DNA of 64,000 bases from Cordia subcordata. Lineage: Eukaryota; Streptophyta; Magnoliopsida; Boraginales; Cordiaceae. The notes under the pieces are model-generated. The model was not told the DNA's origin, did no database searches, and saw only the letters and a program-made list of their open reading frames with translations. The translations under genes and the position numbers were made by a program. Each line of letters opens with the position of its first letter. Within the stretch, counting starts at the first letter, position 1. The stretch spans positions 30,832,001 to 30,896,000 of the forward strand of contig JAPTOF010000003.1 in NCBI GenBank assembly GCA_028554755.1. The letters are read 5' to 3'. Of the stretch, positions 47,070-60,145 are shown one piece after another.

Positions 47070-50008
47070 ATGCTGTCAATTTTGAGAAGAAACAAAACCC
47101 TAGCTCAAAAATTATCATCAGTATTACATCAGACTCCTTATCAACACAGATCATTTTCTTCTCTCGCTAAGCCTGTTCCCCCTGCCATAAGCAGAAGCAG
47201 CATTTCCAATAGTTTCATCAACTATGGCTTCAGATCCTTCCACCAATTTAACCCTAAGGTTTGTTAGTTCTCTTGATTTCAAATTTTTATTTTGTTAAAC
47301 TGAAATTCGATTTTTTTTCAGCTGGAAATTGTTAATCACATATAAAGTAGTTCTTGTTCTTGGGTTGTGGATGATCTTGTATGTCATTTGAACTTTTTGT
47401 TTTGCAGTCTCGCTTCGTGTTTCAATATTAATTTCATTGCATTACTTGTGGCAATACTTTAATATCGAAGTTAGGAAAATGATGCTCGTGCTCAAGAGTA
47501 TAAGGCGTTGATCCATATTGTTGTTCGTGGAGCTTATGATTTATTTGCTCGTTTTGTGATTGAGTCTGCATTAATCTGATTACTAGAAGTTGCTTGGCTT
47601 CTGTTTGAAATGGGTGATTGAATTTGTTCAACGATATTGAATGATGTGCTGAAAGTAAGGGAATGGTGCTTCTTATGGTATTTAAAATGTGAAAGATCCT
47701 TTTTAATTACTCGGCTGGTATATATGTGAAAGATCCTTCAGCATACACTATACAGGTTTTGTGATGCTGTGTCTGTCTCGATCAGCTTATTAAGTTGAAC
47801 GATGTTGAGAACGTAATCTTCTTCTTGTGCACATCTCGGCATAAACTGCATACTAAAATACTTGTGTTGCAAGTAGCTTACTTAATAGGTTTTGAGGATT
47901 AACTTGTAGGATTGAGTAGTCTTGAAGCTATTAACCTAAGAAAAAGGTTTCTTTTAACTGCATTCTTTGTGACAAAATATTTTTTACCTTTTTCTTTTTC
48001 TTTTTCTCACCCTCTTTTCTTTAATTTGGGTCTGCTTATTTTAACATCATTGGCATAATGACTAGAACAGGGTAATTGTTCTGTTTCCAGGGTTCTTATA
48101 GACCATTATTTAGAAAATTTTCCACTGCGGCATCTTCTATGGCAGGAGAGAAGGAAGGATTAAAGCTCCTAGTAACTGCTGGGCCCCATGCTCGGAAGAT
48201 GGTTGGCATATGGCTTTTTGCTTCTGCTGCATGGGTCTTTAGCATGGTGGTACTTGGTGGAGTGACCCGACTGACTCGTTCCGGATTATCAATGACTGAC
48301 TGGAAATTCAGTGGTGGCCTTCCTCCTCTATCAGATGAAGAATGGGCAGCTGAGTTCGAGAAATACAAGCAATCCCCTGAATATAAGCGGTTAGTTCAAC
48401 TAGCAGTATGACTGTCTTTGGGTTTGACTAATCTGCAATAGCTCCTTCTTAGTTTCTGTGCACCATTGTGTAGACATGTTTGTTTTGGGAGATATTTATT
48501 TCAGTAGATCAGACTGCCATTCATTTGGGATTGCTTGGTTTACTTCCTTAAGGGTGTAAACAACTGCAAGTTTTGCTTGTTGCAGAATCAATAAAGGTAT
48601 GAGTATTGATGACTTCAAGTTCATATATTGGATGGAATATGCACATCGTATGTGGGGAAGAGCTCTGGGTATCATGTTTGCACTACCATTTTCATACTTC
48701 CTCCGCAAGGGATATATCACGCTAGGACTTGGACTCAGGCTGGCAGGGCTTTTTGGTCTTGGTGCTGCACAAGGATTTATAGGATGGTGGATGGTTAAGA
48801 GTGGTTTGGAGGTAAGAAAATGCATGCATTTTGAATTTGTTGATATTGGAAATTGGATGTAAGCATGTACGGAACTGTTGAATTTTTTTTTTCTTTTTCG
48901 TTTGTTTCTCTTTCTTCCTAGGAGCCACCATCAGAGTTTACTGAACCAAGAGTAAGCCCTTACCGCCTTTCAGCTCATCTTACTTCAGCCTTTATAATTT
49001 ATACTGGGCTTCTCTGGACTGCTCTTTCTGTTGTTATGCCTGAACCTCCTGCTGAATCTGTCGCCTGGGTTCATGGGGCAGCAAAAGTAAAGCGACTTGC
49101 TCTTCCTGTGAGCGTTCTAGTAGGATTTACGGCTGTCTCAGGAGCATTTGTTGCAGGAAATGATGCTGTATGGAACTGATGATTTTCTCTTTAATTAATT
49201 TATGTTTTATGGGTTTCATTGAAAGTAATGGAAGTTTTATATTTGGCATTTCCAGGGCCGTGCGTTTAATACCTTTCCAAAAATGGGTGATACGTGGATC
49301 CCTGACGATGTTTTTAGTTTGAGACCACTTTTGCGTAACTTCTTTGAAAATACAGCAACCGTTCAGGTAATCCTCCAGGCTACATTGTAAGATCTGCATT
49401 TTTGTTAGGTCAACATGTTCCAAGACTCCAGGAGATAGCCTGATAGATTTCACTTTTCAGTCTTTCTGACACTATGTTTACTAAAGGTTCTTCACTTATC
49501 GTAATACTGATCCATCTGCAGTTTTAGCTAAATATATCGTGTAATTATTTGATATAGTTTCTGATCCAAATTCCTGAGAAATCAGTTTGACATTTACAGC
49601 TTGACCATCGGATACTTGCTACAGCCTCACTGGCTTCTATTGGTGCCTTGTGGTGGCGCACTAGAAAACTTGATATACATCCTGCAATCAGATCTCTGAT
49701 AGGAAGCACCCTTGGCATGGCTGCTCTGCAGGTACTTGTCACTAAGCTCTACACTGACTGTTGCTTCCAAATCCAGAAATCCACAAAATATTGATTCTTC
49801 ACAAAATATTAATTCTTCAGCTGTATTCCTCCTGCAGGTCACACTGGGGATATCAACTCTTCTGTCATACGTACCAGTCTCATTAGGCACAGCTCATCAG
49901 GCTGGAGCTTTAACACTATTAACGCTCATGATTCTGCTTAATCACACAACACGGCGCCCCTCATTATCGCTTCTCAAGACTCTGCCTGCAGTAGTAAAAA
50001 CAGCCTAA
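47070..50008 (+). CDS. COX15: COX15, heme A synthase (mitochondrial)
   Basis: Seven exons, 47070-47258, 48091-48389, 48586-48811, 48922-49167, 49256-49366, 49600-49731 and 49838-50008, join in phase into 457 residues. COX15 oxidises heme O to heme A for cytochrome c oxidase in the mitochondrial inner membrane. Residues 1 to about 75 are an Arg/Ser-rich presequence. Hydrophobic helices follow, starting with MVGIWLFASAAWVFSMVVLG, as expected for the eight-helix family. Heme-ligand histidines are H183 (MEYAHRMWGR), H257 (RLSAHLTSA), H360 (LDHRILA) and H421 (GTAHQAGA). GGVTRLTRSGLSMTDWK is the signature after helix 1. The start is the first ATG of the leader and gives MLSILRRNKTLAQK. A short tandem repeat lies in intron 6. 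Confidence 0.95.
49783..49818. repeat. 18-bp tandem duplication in COX15 intron 6
   Basis: ACAAAATATTGATTCTTC is followed directly by ACAAAATATTAATTCTTC, differing at one base. Confidence 0.9.
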
Positions 50009-50366
50009 TTTTTTTCCCCAAATATTAAGTATACCATTTATGTAACTGACACCAATTTTTTTGAAAATTTCCATTCAGAGTTCTTGTGCCTCAAATCCCT
50101 ATCTTCTTTATCCACTTGCATTAAGGAGCCTGTATAGCAAACGTGTTACATTATAATCGTGGGGTGCGACTGACCATTTTCATATACTAAAGCTTCATTC
50201 TTGCATATGAATTCATTGAATAATATGCTTATCCTTTTCTTTATCCAACTATGACAAAATAACGATTCTCTTTCCCATGCAAAGTTCTTTTGCTAACAGT
50301 GAGAAGTTATACCATAAAAGTGGTTGAGGAAAAAAAGAAAAAGAAAAAGAATTGAAAATATTAATT

Positions 50367-50639
50367 CTCTGTTTGGTATAAGCTTATTATAAGATGTTTT
50401 TTTGATGTAGAAAAGTATAATTTGTTTTGAGTTTTCATAAGATGTTTGTGATAAGATATTTTATTTTTAGTTATGAAAGATAGGACAAGGATAATAAGTT
50501 GAAGAGTATGATTTTTTTTAAGTTTTTATAAGATATTTATAATAAGATGTCTTATCCTTATAACTCAAAGAAAAAAAGAATTATTCTATTTTATGTCAAT
50601 AAAATAAGTATGTTATAATAAGCTTATTCCAAGCACAGC
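50367..50639. mobile_element. MITE family 2, copy 2
   Basis: The left end CTCTGTTTGGTATAAGCTTA and inverted right end (GCTGTGCTTGGAATAAGCTT on the other strand) are long terminal inverted repeats, both continuing as TTATAA. The interior has repeated TATAAGATGT blocks and is non-coding. Confidence 0.65.
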
Positions 50640-50752
50640 ATTAGTCAATTTAGAGGGTGAAACCAATGCATAATATGATCACTGGAAGTGATGTTTTATT
50701 CCATTATCTTGGAATCATCATCCCAGTGTTGGATAAACAATTCCTAACTATT

Positions 50753-50929
50753 AGTGTATTTGGAACGATTTTATTTTAAAATATTTATTCTATTGAAATT
50801 TGGAGATATCTTTTAAAATTTAAGATATTTGATAAGATTTTTAAAATATGTGATAAAATTTTTAAAATTTTGTAAGATGTTCAATAAGATAAGTGTTTTA
50901 AAATAAAATTATAATAAATAAAACACGTA
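50753..50929. mobile_element. MITE family 2, copy 3
   Basis: The left end AGTGTATTTGGAACGATTTT and inverted right end (TACGTGTTTTATTTATTATA on the other strand), both leading into ATTTTATTTTAAAA, resemble the element at 31,779. Non-coding and AT-rich. Confidence 0.55.
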
Positions 50930-51180
50930 TGTCATTTGGGGTTGAAATAGTCAAGGCGACCTGATAAGAGTGTGAAAAAGAGGCATTGGCTGTCATTGTT
51001 TGACTCGAAATATGTAAGCCGGCTTTGTTTGACTCATGGCTTAAGTTTTGACGAGAGTCATAGCTTTAGCTTAGTGTTAGTATCGTCAGTCAAACTTACA
51101 GGTGAAAAATTGCTGTGTATTGTTATTTTAAAAGATTATACTTGGTGCCTATGATATTTTGTTGTGACAAGATATGTTAT

Positions 51181-51359
51181 GGGCTTGTTTGGATTTTTCT
51201 TTTCATACAAAAAAACATATCTTTTTTGTACATTTTTGTAAAAATTTTTTGAATTGAATTTTGAAAAAGTAAAAAATTTGAAAAAGTCTGAATTTCAATG
51301 TTTTTCAAAGAAAATACATTTTCTTAAGTTAAAAAAAAAAATCAAACCAAACAAACACA
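51181..51359. mobile_element. PIF/Harbinger-type MITE-like element
   Basis: The left end GGGCTTGTTTGGATTTTTC and inverted right end (CTGTGTTTGTTTGGTTTGAT on the other strand) match family 1 loosely. No clean target duplication was found. Confidence 0.45.
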
Positions 51360-51856
51360 GAATTCAAATTTAACTTTCTTCAAAAATTAAAAATCTTAAA
51401 TTTCCAAAAAAATATTTTTATTCAAAGTAATAAAAAGAACACTCTTAAATAAGAGTGAATCAAAAGGAGGACTATATGCTACACTATAGGGTGGGTATTT
51501 GACATTGTCCTATTGTTATTTTATCAAACACCTTCCAAGGAATATATGATATTTATAAGCTTCTCACGAGTCTTTGATTAACCCCAAAGAGTGGGCAGCT
51601 ACCACCTAACCCATTTGCTAAAATATCCATTTCTTTACTGCGTGGCGGCTCTGGATTGGGAATTAATTAATTAATTAAAACCAGCAGCAGCAGCAGCCCA
51701 AGTAGCAATCCACCAAACCCAGCTCAATGGTGTGGGCCCCCACTACCAGCACTCCAACGACGAACGATTCATTCAACAGTGGAGTGTGATTCCTCTTTCT
51801 GTCCTCTCACTGCACTCGCTAGCACACACATTACACACTCACACACACACACATAT

Positions 51857-51863
51857 CTATAAA
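51857..51863 (+). promoter_or_regulatory. TATA box of MVD
   Basis: CTATAAA lies 114 bases before the ATG at 51977, just after an AC-rich tract. This gives a plausible leader of about 85 bases. Confidence 0.55.
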
Positions 51864-51976
51864 GCTCGCATCATTGAGATCTCTGATCTGATCATATTCC
51901 AAAAAAGCTCTTCTCTTTTCTAGCGATCAACGCCTAATTGCTAAGCAAAATTAGTTCAGAAAAAAAGAAAAAAAAA

Positions 51977-54900
51977 ATGGCAGAGCAGAAAAAATGGGTG
52001 TTGATGGTGACGGCACAAACGCCGACGAACATAGCGGTGATAAAGTACTGGGGGAAGAGGGATGAGAATCTAATCTTACCCATCAACAGTAGCATCAGCG
52101 TCACCCTCGACCCTTCTCACCTCTGCACCACCACCACCGTCGCCGTCAGCCCTTCTTTTGACCAAGACCGCATGTGGCTCAACGGCAAGGTACAATCTTT
52201 TCTCTTGCTTGTTTTTGCTAAGGGTTCGCGTTTTCTGTTATTGTATCGGAATAATGTGATGAGTTCTATGATTTAACGATTGGGTTCTACAAGGTGGGAC
52301 AGTTTCTATTACATCTTTGAACCTGGAGCTCTTTGTTTTGCTGAAACTACACATTAGTTAGGGCTCGTTTGAATTGGCTTTTAAGTTTTGAAGAGCACTT
52401 TTTATTAACAACTTTTGAAAAAAAGTATTCTCCTTTGAGCAAAAAATTCTAACTTTTGAAAAGAACTGTATTTTAGCTTTTCCAGAGTTTCAGCTCTTGG
52501 GAACCAAGCCAAGCCATGCCAAATAGTTATGACAAAAAGCTCATATATATATATATATTAAGGGGGAAAAAAAAAAGCCAATCCAAACAGGTCCTTATTA
52601 TTGTATTGATGTGGTATATAAGCTCTATGGTTTTAAGTTTGGGTTGCACCCGTTGAGAGAAGTTTCTTGATATATCGTGGCTCACTTCTAGAGTAACGAT
52701 TGGACAAAGTTGCATATTGTGGTGGTAATGTGTTTTGTCCGAGTGCCGGATAGGTATTATAGTTAATATGATTATGAGATGGGTTGTGTTTCACTATCTA
52801 TAATAAAGGCAGGAGATGTTTTATTATGTTCATATAGCTAATAAAACATAATTGAAATGAAATGCATGTTCCAACTATGTTTTTGGATCAAGCTAGATAC
52901 CATGTTTTAGTTTTTATGTCATAAACCAGATACCATTATTCTCTTGAGTCATTTCTATAGTGGTGAGTTTAATTCTATCATGATGATTATCTGCATGCAG
53001 ATGTCTGATAAATTTCTTGATGTTTGTGTAAATTCCTAAAGTTTTTATTTTTGGTCGTTGTTTGTTACTATAGGAGATATCCCTTTCTGGAGGTAGGTAC
53101 CAAAATTGTCTGAGGGAAATCCGGTCCCGTGCCACTGATGTTGAAGACAAGGAGAAAGGTATCAAGATTGCCAAAAAGGACTGGGAAAAGCTACATGTAC
53201 ACATTGCTTCTTACAATAATTTTCCCACTGCTGCTGGTTTGGCTTCCTCAGCTGCTGGCTTGGCTTGCCTTGGTAATTCACCTCCTTTGTTCATGTTGAA
53301 CTCCTGTTTTCATTCTTTTCTTGTCTATAATGATTGCACATTCATTTTTCTTTCTCCATTTTGTTGTATTCAGCCCTATAATAGAAGCTTAGTTGACCAA
53401 TGAATTTAGGAACTTTATACTCATTGAGATTTAAACAGCCATTTCACATGTAGAGTTGTACAAGGTGCATTCATGAATCTTAAGCTATTCAATACTTGTG
53501 CTTAATATATCCAATACACTGTTCTGGTGTAATTGTGCCTGATATGTTTTAGTGGTGGTCCTGGCTGTCTTTGGCACAAATTCTCCTTTGTCCTTAATTC
53601 AATTTTAACCACTTAGTATGAAAATGGCTAGCTATACCTGTACTTCCACAATTGTGCCCCGTGTATTAACAGAAATGTTATTTCTCTTTTCTGGAAAAGA
53701 GGAATTTCCAATTGAACATGTTGGAAATTAGTTATCTTTTAACCACTTTTGCGTGCTTAAATAATAAAACAACTGTTTATTCAAATCTTGCGGTAACTAA
53801 AGATGATAACAACTGCATTTGTGTGCAGTTTATTCTCTAGCTAAGTTGATGAATTTGAAAGAAGACAATGGACAATTGTCATCTATAGCAAGGTAAAGCT
53901 TTTATCTTTTTAAATCTTTTAGCAGTCTAATTCTTCTTGAATTGATATTAAATATCCTATTACTTCATTTGCTATTTGATGCCCCTTATTGAATTTTCTA
54001 CTTGCGGGTAGCTATTGTGTGAATCAGCTACTCCTTTTGAGCATGCGTTCTCATTTCTGATAAGGTTGCTTCAAGATGTATATTCAGGAGATGATATTAA
54101 ATATTATTTGTATGCTGACGATTCTCTTAGTATTCATTCATGTTTTGAAATGTAAGATATATTACTTTCGTCTCATAGTTCTTGAAGCAAGGGACATGTT
54201 TCTGCAGAAGAAAATAATATTAAAAGTTATTGTGTACTCATTTACAGGCAAGGCTCAGGAAGTGCTTGTCGCAGTTTATATGGTGGATTTGTCAAGTGGA
54301 ATATGGGAGAAGTAAGTTCTGGTTTATAACCTGATTCTGTGGTTGCTTATTAATCAATTTTGTTATCTTTCTAAGATAGTCTTCTAATTACTTTTCTTTT
54401 GCTGTGTCAAAAGGAGGAAAATGGCAGTGACAGCATTGCTGTTCAACTTGTGGATGAGAAGCACTGGGATGATCTTGTCATTATAATTGCAGTGGTAAGT
54501 CTCTCTTTCCCTTGAGGTGGTAATTCTTTTTCTGCAGTATCGTCATGCTAAGATGGTTGCAGGGAAGAAACGGAAGAGATGAAAAAACTAAGAACTCTGT
54601 TTCGCACTTCATTGTTCTAATTAGGCTATAAATGCATAGAGTAAAAATCCACTGATTCAAGAGCACATTTCTAAGGGTCAGGTATTTTGATTTCAGTTGG
54701 TTGAATAATGCTTCCATTTGGTTTCAGGTGAGTTCACGGCAGAAGGAGACAAGCAGCACAACAGGAATGCGTGATACTGTTGAAACAAGTCCACTCATAA
54801 AATATAGAGCAAAGGTATCCATTGTTCCAATATGGCTCCTATTTCTTTGGGGGTTGTTTTGTCATTTTGGAGCACGTAAATTGGATTTTCCTTACATTTT

Positions 54901-56200
54901 TTATTTGTTTTACAATTGGGTTTCTCATTCACTAGGAGAATCGGATTGAAATTTTTAAATATTCTGCAATGGTTTTTGCAGGAAGTAGTACCAAAGCGCA
55001 TTGTCCAAATGGAAGAAGCCATAAGTAATCGTGATTTCTCATCTTTTACGCATCTAACTTGTTCAGACAGTAATCAGTTTCATGCAGTCTGCCTTGACAC
55101 AAGTCCCCCTATATTCTACATGAATGACACATCTCATAGGTAATGATTTTTTTCTTTGCTATACTTAGACCAATTATTTGTAATTACATCGAGTGAATTA
55201 ATGGTATGGTTGTGTAATCTCTATTCATTCTAAAGGGGCTCCCTTGAATGGGTAATTTAATATTTGTAACTTGCTAATTTTCAGGATTATTAGCCTTGTT
55301 GAGAAATGGAATTGCTCAGAAGGAACACCACAGGTTTGTTTCTTTATCTTGCCATTTAGCATCTGTTTCATTTGTTGAGTTGCTCTTATTTGTTTGTCTA
55401 AAAGGAAAACCTTAAAGTGTCTACTGCTTAAAACTGTAAATACAGAAAACCTTAAAAGTGTCTAGTGCTTAAAACTGTAAATACTTTTTCTTTTTAGCTA
55501 AGCTTTGCATTTCGTCATTTTCCCCTAGAATCGAGGCTTAATTTTTCAAACCATGGTGTCTGTGTTTTTGCATGCTCTGCTGGGTCATTAGATGTCAATG
55601 TGAAGAAATGCGTTGGCTGTCTTGTTATACCGGCCTTTTGCCTATTGCTGAAAAAATTCAAGTAATTCTCGAGAGTTTCAACAGGTTGCTTATACTTTTG
55701 ATGCTGGGCCAAACGCTGTTATGATTGCACGTAACAGGAAGGTTGCTACCCTTCTGCTTCAGAGACTGCTCTATTGCTTCCCTCCGCAATCAGATGCTGA
55801 TTTGAATAGGTATTCTTTGCGTTTCCAGAAATTTTGTTTTTAGTTAGTATTCAGATGTATTTTCCAGTGAAAATTGAGACTCATATAATATTTTAGAAAA
55901 AAATAGTAGTAGTTGATTGGATTTCCCATCTTTGAACCAATTCCAAATATCATGAACATTGTTCGCTGTTTTCCATTCTCCAGCTACGTCATTGGTGACA
56001 AGTCAATACTAAAGGAAGCCGGCATTCAAGGCATGACTGACATCGAAGCTTTGACTCCTCCTCCAGAACTTACGACTGCAGCGACGAAATACAGGGGAGA
56101 AGTTAGTTACTTCATCTGCACAAGGCCTGGGAAAGGTCCAGTTTTGCTAACTGACGAAAGTCAAGCTCTCCTCCACCCTGAAACTGGTTTGCCAAAGTAA
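51977..56200 (+). CDS. MVD: Mevalonate diphosphate decarboxylase
   Basis: Ten exons: 51977-52189, 53074-53272, 53829-53892, 54248-54311, 54414-54494, 54728-54814, 54982-55139, 55285-55333, 55685-55809 and 55984-56200. They join in phase into 418 residues. The enzyme uses ATP to turn mevalonate 5-diphosphate into isopentenyl diphosphate, the last mevalonate-pathway step before isoprenoid assembly. It is a GHMP kinase-fold enzyme: [16 protein letters not shown] lies at 15-30, the ATP-binding loop [15 protein letters not shown] at 117-131, and DAGPNA with the catalytic D311 near the C-terminus. SVTLDPSHL at 41-49 matches a PTS2-type peptide reported for plant MVD, so peroxisomal import is likely. 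The ATG follows an A-rich leader. Intron 1 holds a MITE with intact TTA duplication. Confidence 0.96.
52361..52594. mobile_element. PIF/Harbinger-type MITE in MVD intron 1
   Basis: The ends GGGCTCGTTTGAATTGGCTT and, inverted, GGACCTGTTTGGATTGGCTT are clear terminal repeats. Perfect TTA target duplications flank it at 52358-52360 and 52595-52597. It is the best preserved copy in the window. Non-coding. Confidence 0.8.
55405..55484. repeat. 40-bp tandem duplication in MVD intron 8
   Basis: Units 55405-55443 and 55445-55484 share GAAAACCTTAAA, then GTGTCTA and TGCTTAAAACTGTAAATAC. They differ by one base and one inserted A. Confidence 0.9.
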
Positions 56201-57048
56201 AAGGATGGCAAGTTCGGGTGCCCTTCTTGTGTTCCATTGTTGTTTCAAAGACTAGCATTTCACTGAGAGATGTCGCGTTGTAGTGGCTATGTTGTGTTTC
56301 ATCCCTTCTTGTACCTGTAACTCACCGTTCCTGTATTTTTCAGGTTGAAAGTTGTTCTTCCCCAACATGATTAGAAATAAAATTGATAATCATTTAACCA
56401 CTCGCTCTTCATTTGGGATGAATAATTTCTGCTTATGAATTCAATAGCAATGTCTCAAATTGGTGTTCTATTAGCCTTGGATTAACCACTTTTCACATAG
56501 TTAAATTTGACCTCCTACTCAGTGATTGTTTTTCTTTTAATGAAAAAAATAAGCTAAAGGAATATATCTTCTTGTAACAACTAATTGGGATATTGGATTG
56601 AATCCCAAAAAAAAAAAAAAAATGAAACTTCAAAAAAAATTATATCAAATTCTTGTATACTGTATTTTTTGTCATCTTAGTAGAGATTGCATCTAAAACA
56701 AGTTCAACAATTACCTTGTTAACACTGTCCATGCATAATGATAAGAATACAGTAATATCTAAATTAGTCTCATTCTAATACAATAATATTTAAATCTAGC
56801 TTCTCTGTCACTATACATTTTGTTTTTAACATAAAAAAATAGTCGACTAAAGATTTTCTCCTCTGTTGAAGAATCAGCACCATTAATCTTCAAATTGCAC
56901 TCTCTCTTCAAATGTACTAAATAAAAGCATTCGAAACAATTTAATGACTCGTACGCTTGAGTGAAGGATTAAGTTTGCATGTGGTTTATATTAAGACATA
57001 TGCTTGTGTCTCATTGATGGAATTTTTAAGACAGCAAACTGGAAGCTT

Positions 57049-58460
57049 AGTGTGTTATATATGTGTGTGAGTCATGTCAGTGTCTCTGAGGCATAGAGAA
57101 AGAAGGAAAAAAAAAAAGATGAAATTTGTAAGAAACAAAAGATTAATGGGAAGCAATTAGTCTTTCAAATATTAAAGAAAATAATGGTTGTAGACTTTTT
57201 AGGGTGGGTGCTGGGTTGATCATGAAAATTTGAGCAAGTGCCCAATCGTAATGGAGGGGGAGCATCACTAGAATTTGAGGTGGGATTTCTTTTATTTTTA
57301 GTTGTAATTTTGACATAAGTATTTTTTAAAATATAATAAAATGTATTTTACCCTATATATTTTATAAAAGTCATATCGAATGTATTGTGATTTTAAAACT
57401 CACTAATATCTCTGTAGTTTCAAAGATATTACACGTTTGAATGTAAAATTAGAAGAAAAATATGTAACAATTTTGAAATTAGGTGGAAGAATATACATCA
57501 ATTTTGAAACCATAAAGGTCATTTTAACGTTTCTAAGACCGAAAAAGGTATCAAAGAATTTTGAAATTACAGAATATTTTATACAATTTTTACAAAACAT
57601 AAAAGAATAAAATATATTTTACTAAAAATAAAATTTCAAGGTGTGCCAACCTGGCCTTCAAGTGGCTCTGCCTTTATATAGCCAAATCTCTCTATACATC
57701 CATGTCGGATGTATTTTTGTATCACCATGCAAAAGGATATCGACAATCTATCCAAAAAATTACCGATGTTGGGAGTTCTTTTGAGCAACAATGGTATTTT
57801 TTAAATTTTTATGTAATCTAACCGGGCAAAGAATAGAAAATAAGTGTTGCAATTTTCTTAGAGTTGCAGCCTACATCTTCTAGTATTGTAATCATTTAAT
57901 AATTTTTCCTAATTTATAAGAATGTGGTACAAAATCTTTTGTTTAATGGATATTGCAAAAGTTATTTTCTTATATCAGTACAGTACCTATTATTTTTAAC
58001 TGTTCATGAACACATTCACATGAGAACGCAATTGGTCAAAATAATAAAAGAGAACAAAAAACGTATAATGCTCCATAGTAGAATAAAGAAAGAGATAAGT
58101 ATACTTGGTTTTTGGCCTGGAGCAAGAAATATGGAAATGTTATCTATGGGCAGAGAAGTTTGCCTTTCTTGATATAACATTGCATGATCACTCCCACATC
58201 GTTTGTTCAGGCAAAAACTAAACTCTTCATATATTACATTTTTACTGTCCTGGTGGGATTGAGGTGGTGTGTTATTGTTTAATATGGTATCTTAGTATAT
58301 TATCTTTATAATAAATTATTGCGTAACTCTGATACTATATAAATAATAATTGCATTGCCAAAATTTTTCAACTTTTCCTATTTTCGTGTGATCTTTTAAT
58401 TTTTTCTATTTTCGTGATGTTGTTTGAAGTAATAACAAAGTTTTAGCAAGCTCATATAGT
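57049..58460. repeat. Repeat unit A (1.4 kb)
   Basis: Aligns along its length with 60,861-62,345. Shared landmarks in order: GAGTCATGTCAGTGTCT, GGTGGGTGCTGGGTTGAT, GGGGGAGCATCA, TAGAATAAAGA-like and TTTGCCTTTCTTGA, ending at TTTGAAGTAATAACA. Copies are diverged with small gaps. Confidence 0.75.
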
Positions 58461-59365
58461 AGGTGCCCACACATAATTGAGGCGGAGCATCATTAGAATT
58501 TAAGGTGGGATTTCTTTTATTTTTGGTTATAATTTTTTTATTTTTAGTTATAATTTTAATATAAGTATTTTTTGTAATATAATAAAATGCATTTTAGTCC
58601 ATGTATTTGTAAAAATATATATAATTTATTGTAATTACAAAAAATGCCAACACCCCCATGGTTTCAAAAATGTTACACATTAACCCTTTTGAATATTAAA
58701 TGAGAAGAGGAATATGTATCAATTTTGAAATCAGCTGGAGGAATATACATCAATTTTAAAGCTATAATAAGAATTATTGTAATGTTTCTAAGAGCAAAAG
58801 GAATATCAAAGAATTTTAAGATAAAATACATTTTACTAAAAAAATAAAATTTGAGGGTGTGCCACCCTGGCCCCGCCATTGATTACACAAACCAAATGGC
58901 TCTGTACATCCATATCGGATGTATTTTTTATATCACCACGCCAAATGATATCGACAATCTATTAAAAAAAATTGGTGATGTTGGGAGTTCTTTCGAACAA
59001 CAATTGTTCTCTTAATTTTTAATGTAATCTAATCGGGTAAAGAATAGAAAATAACTCTTGCAATTTAATGTGGATCCTCTGCACCGAGGACATAAACCAC
59101 CTATTTTTTTTATTTTTTATTTTTTATTGTAGTTTCACCTAAAAAATTTGGCAGCATTGTATGAGAAAAACTAAAGGTGGCCAGTAAGCATAGCTTGCAT
59201 AACTTTCAACGGACATATTCTTATAAATTGCCAAATTTGTTATCTTATAACCGTATAACACTTAATTTTTTCAATTGTTTGTGGGCACACTCACGTTAGA
59301 GCGCAATTGGTGGAAGTAATTAAAGAGAAAAAGAAGTATAATGTGCTATAAAATAATAAAAGATT
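58461..59365. repeat. Repeat unit B (0.9 kb, 5'-truncated)
   Basis: Begins at GGTGCCCACACATAATTGAG, which corresponds to an internal point of units A and C. It carries the same GGAGCATCATTAGAATTTA, CCAAATGGCTCTGTACATCC and TTGGGAGTTCTTTCGA landmarks. It directly follows unit A. Confidence 0.7.
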
Positions 59366-60058
59366 TTTCTGGTAGCTTCTCTATTGTCTGTCTATGCTAT
59401 ACAACACATAAAACATATACTATTCTAGCATACCATGGTGGTTGTGCTGTGTATTCAGTTATAACCATCCCTTCAATTGCGGAGCTCATCCCACGTTATT
59501 CTCCAGACGTTGGCGAATGGCTCTCAGTCCGTTGGATCTTCTGGGCCCAGCAGCTGCTGCCTCATCTTGGGCTTCAACATCAGACTTTATTCCTTGATCC
59601 AGCTCGCTATCTATTGGGCCTCTATTGGTCATAACAAATTATACATAAGTTAACCACTATTTATGGGCCTACATGATCATCTTCCTCGTTAAAAAGCCCA
59701 AAAAAAAGGTACAAGTAGAGGTAACTTTTTTTTTTTTTAAGCCTGCAAAAGTCAATTGTAGATTGTTTAGGACCAATACGACGAAAGGCAAACGTTACGA
59801 GAGAATAAGATCGAGGCTTCCTGGCTTGTAAAGTGATAAAAAGGACGTCCACTTCTCTGCCTCGCTTAACCATGAGCTGTAAAGAGGAGGACAGGTGGCA
59901 GTCGCCAAGACCTTGTTCCAAGCAAAGCTGGCATCGCAATTGTTGATGTAAGCACGAGCTGGCATTCGCAGGGAGAACATGGCAGAGACGAAAGGAAGAA
60001 AATATCGATCTGATATCATCGTTTTAATCAAAGCCGCATATAACTTGGAAAAGGACCC

Positions 60059-60145
60059 AAAACGATGTCGTTTTGGAGCAGGCCAAGCGGAAAAAAAAAA
60101 AGGCAAGCAAAACGACGTCATTTTGAACCAAAACGCCGTCGTTTT
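60059..60145. promoter_or_regulatory. Cluster of three AAAACGNCGTCGTTTT-type palindromes
   Basis: AAAACGATGTCGTTTT at 60059-60074, AAAACGACGTCATTTT at 60109-60124 and AAAACGCCGTCGTTTT at 60130-60145 share one imperfect palindromic pattern with an ACGTC-like core. Such motifs recur upstream of some plant genes. No adjacent gene could be assigned. Confidence 0.5.

Larger units (their letters stand above)
50009..51976. other. Intergenic COX15 / MVD
   Basis: Holds the COX15 3' UTR, three MITE-like elements (50,367-50,639, 50,753-50,929 and 51,181-51,359) and the MVD promoter with an (AC)n tract near 51,838-51,852. No gene was seen. Confidence 0.65.
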
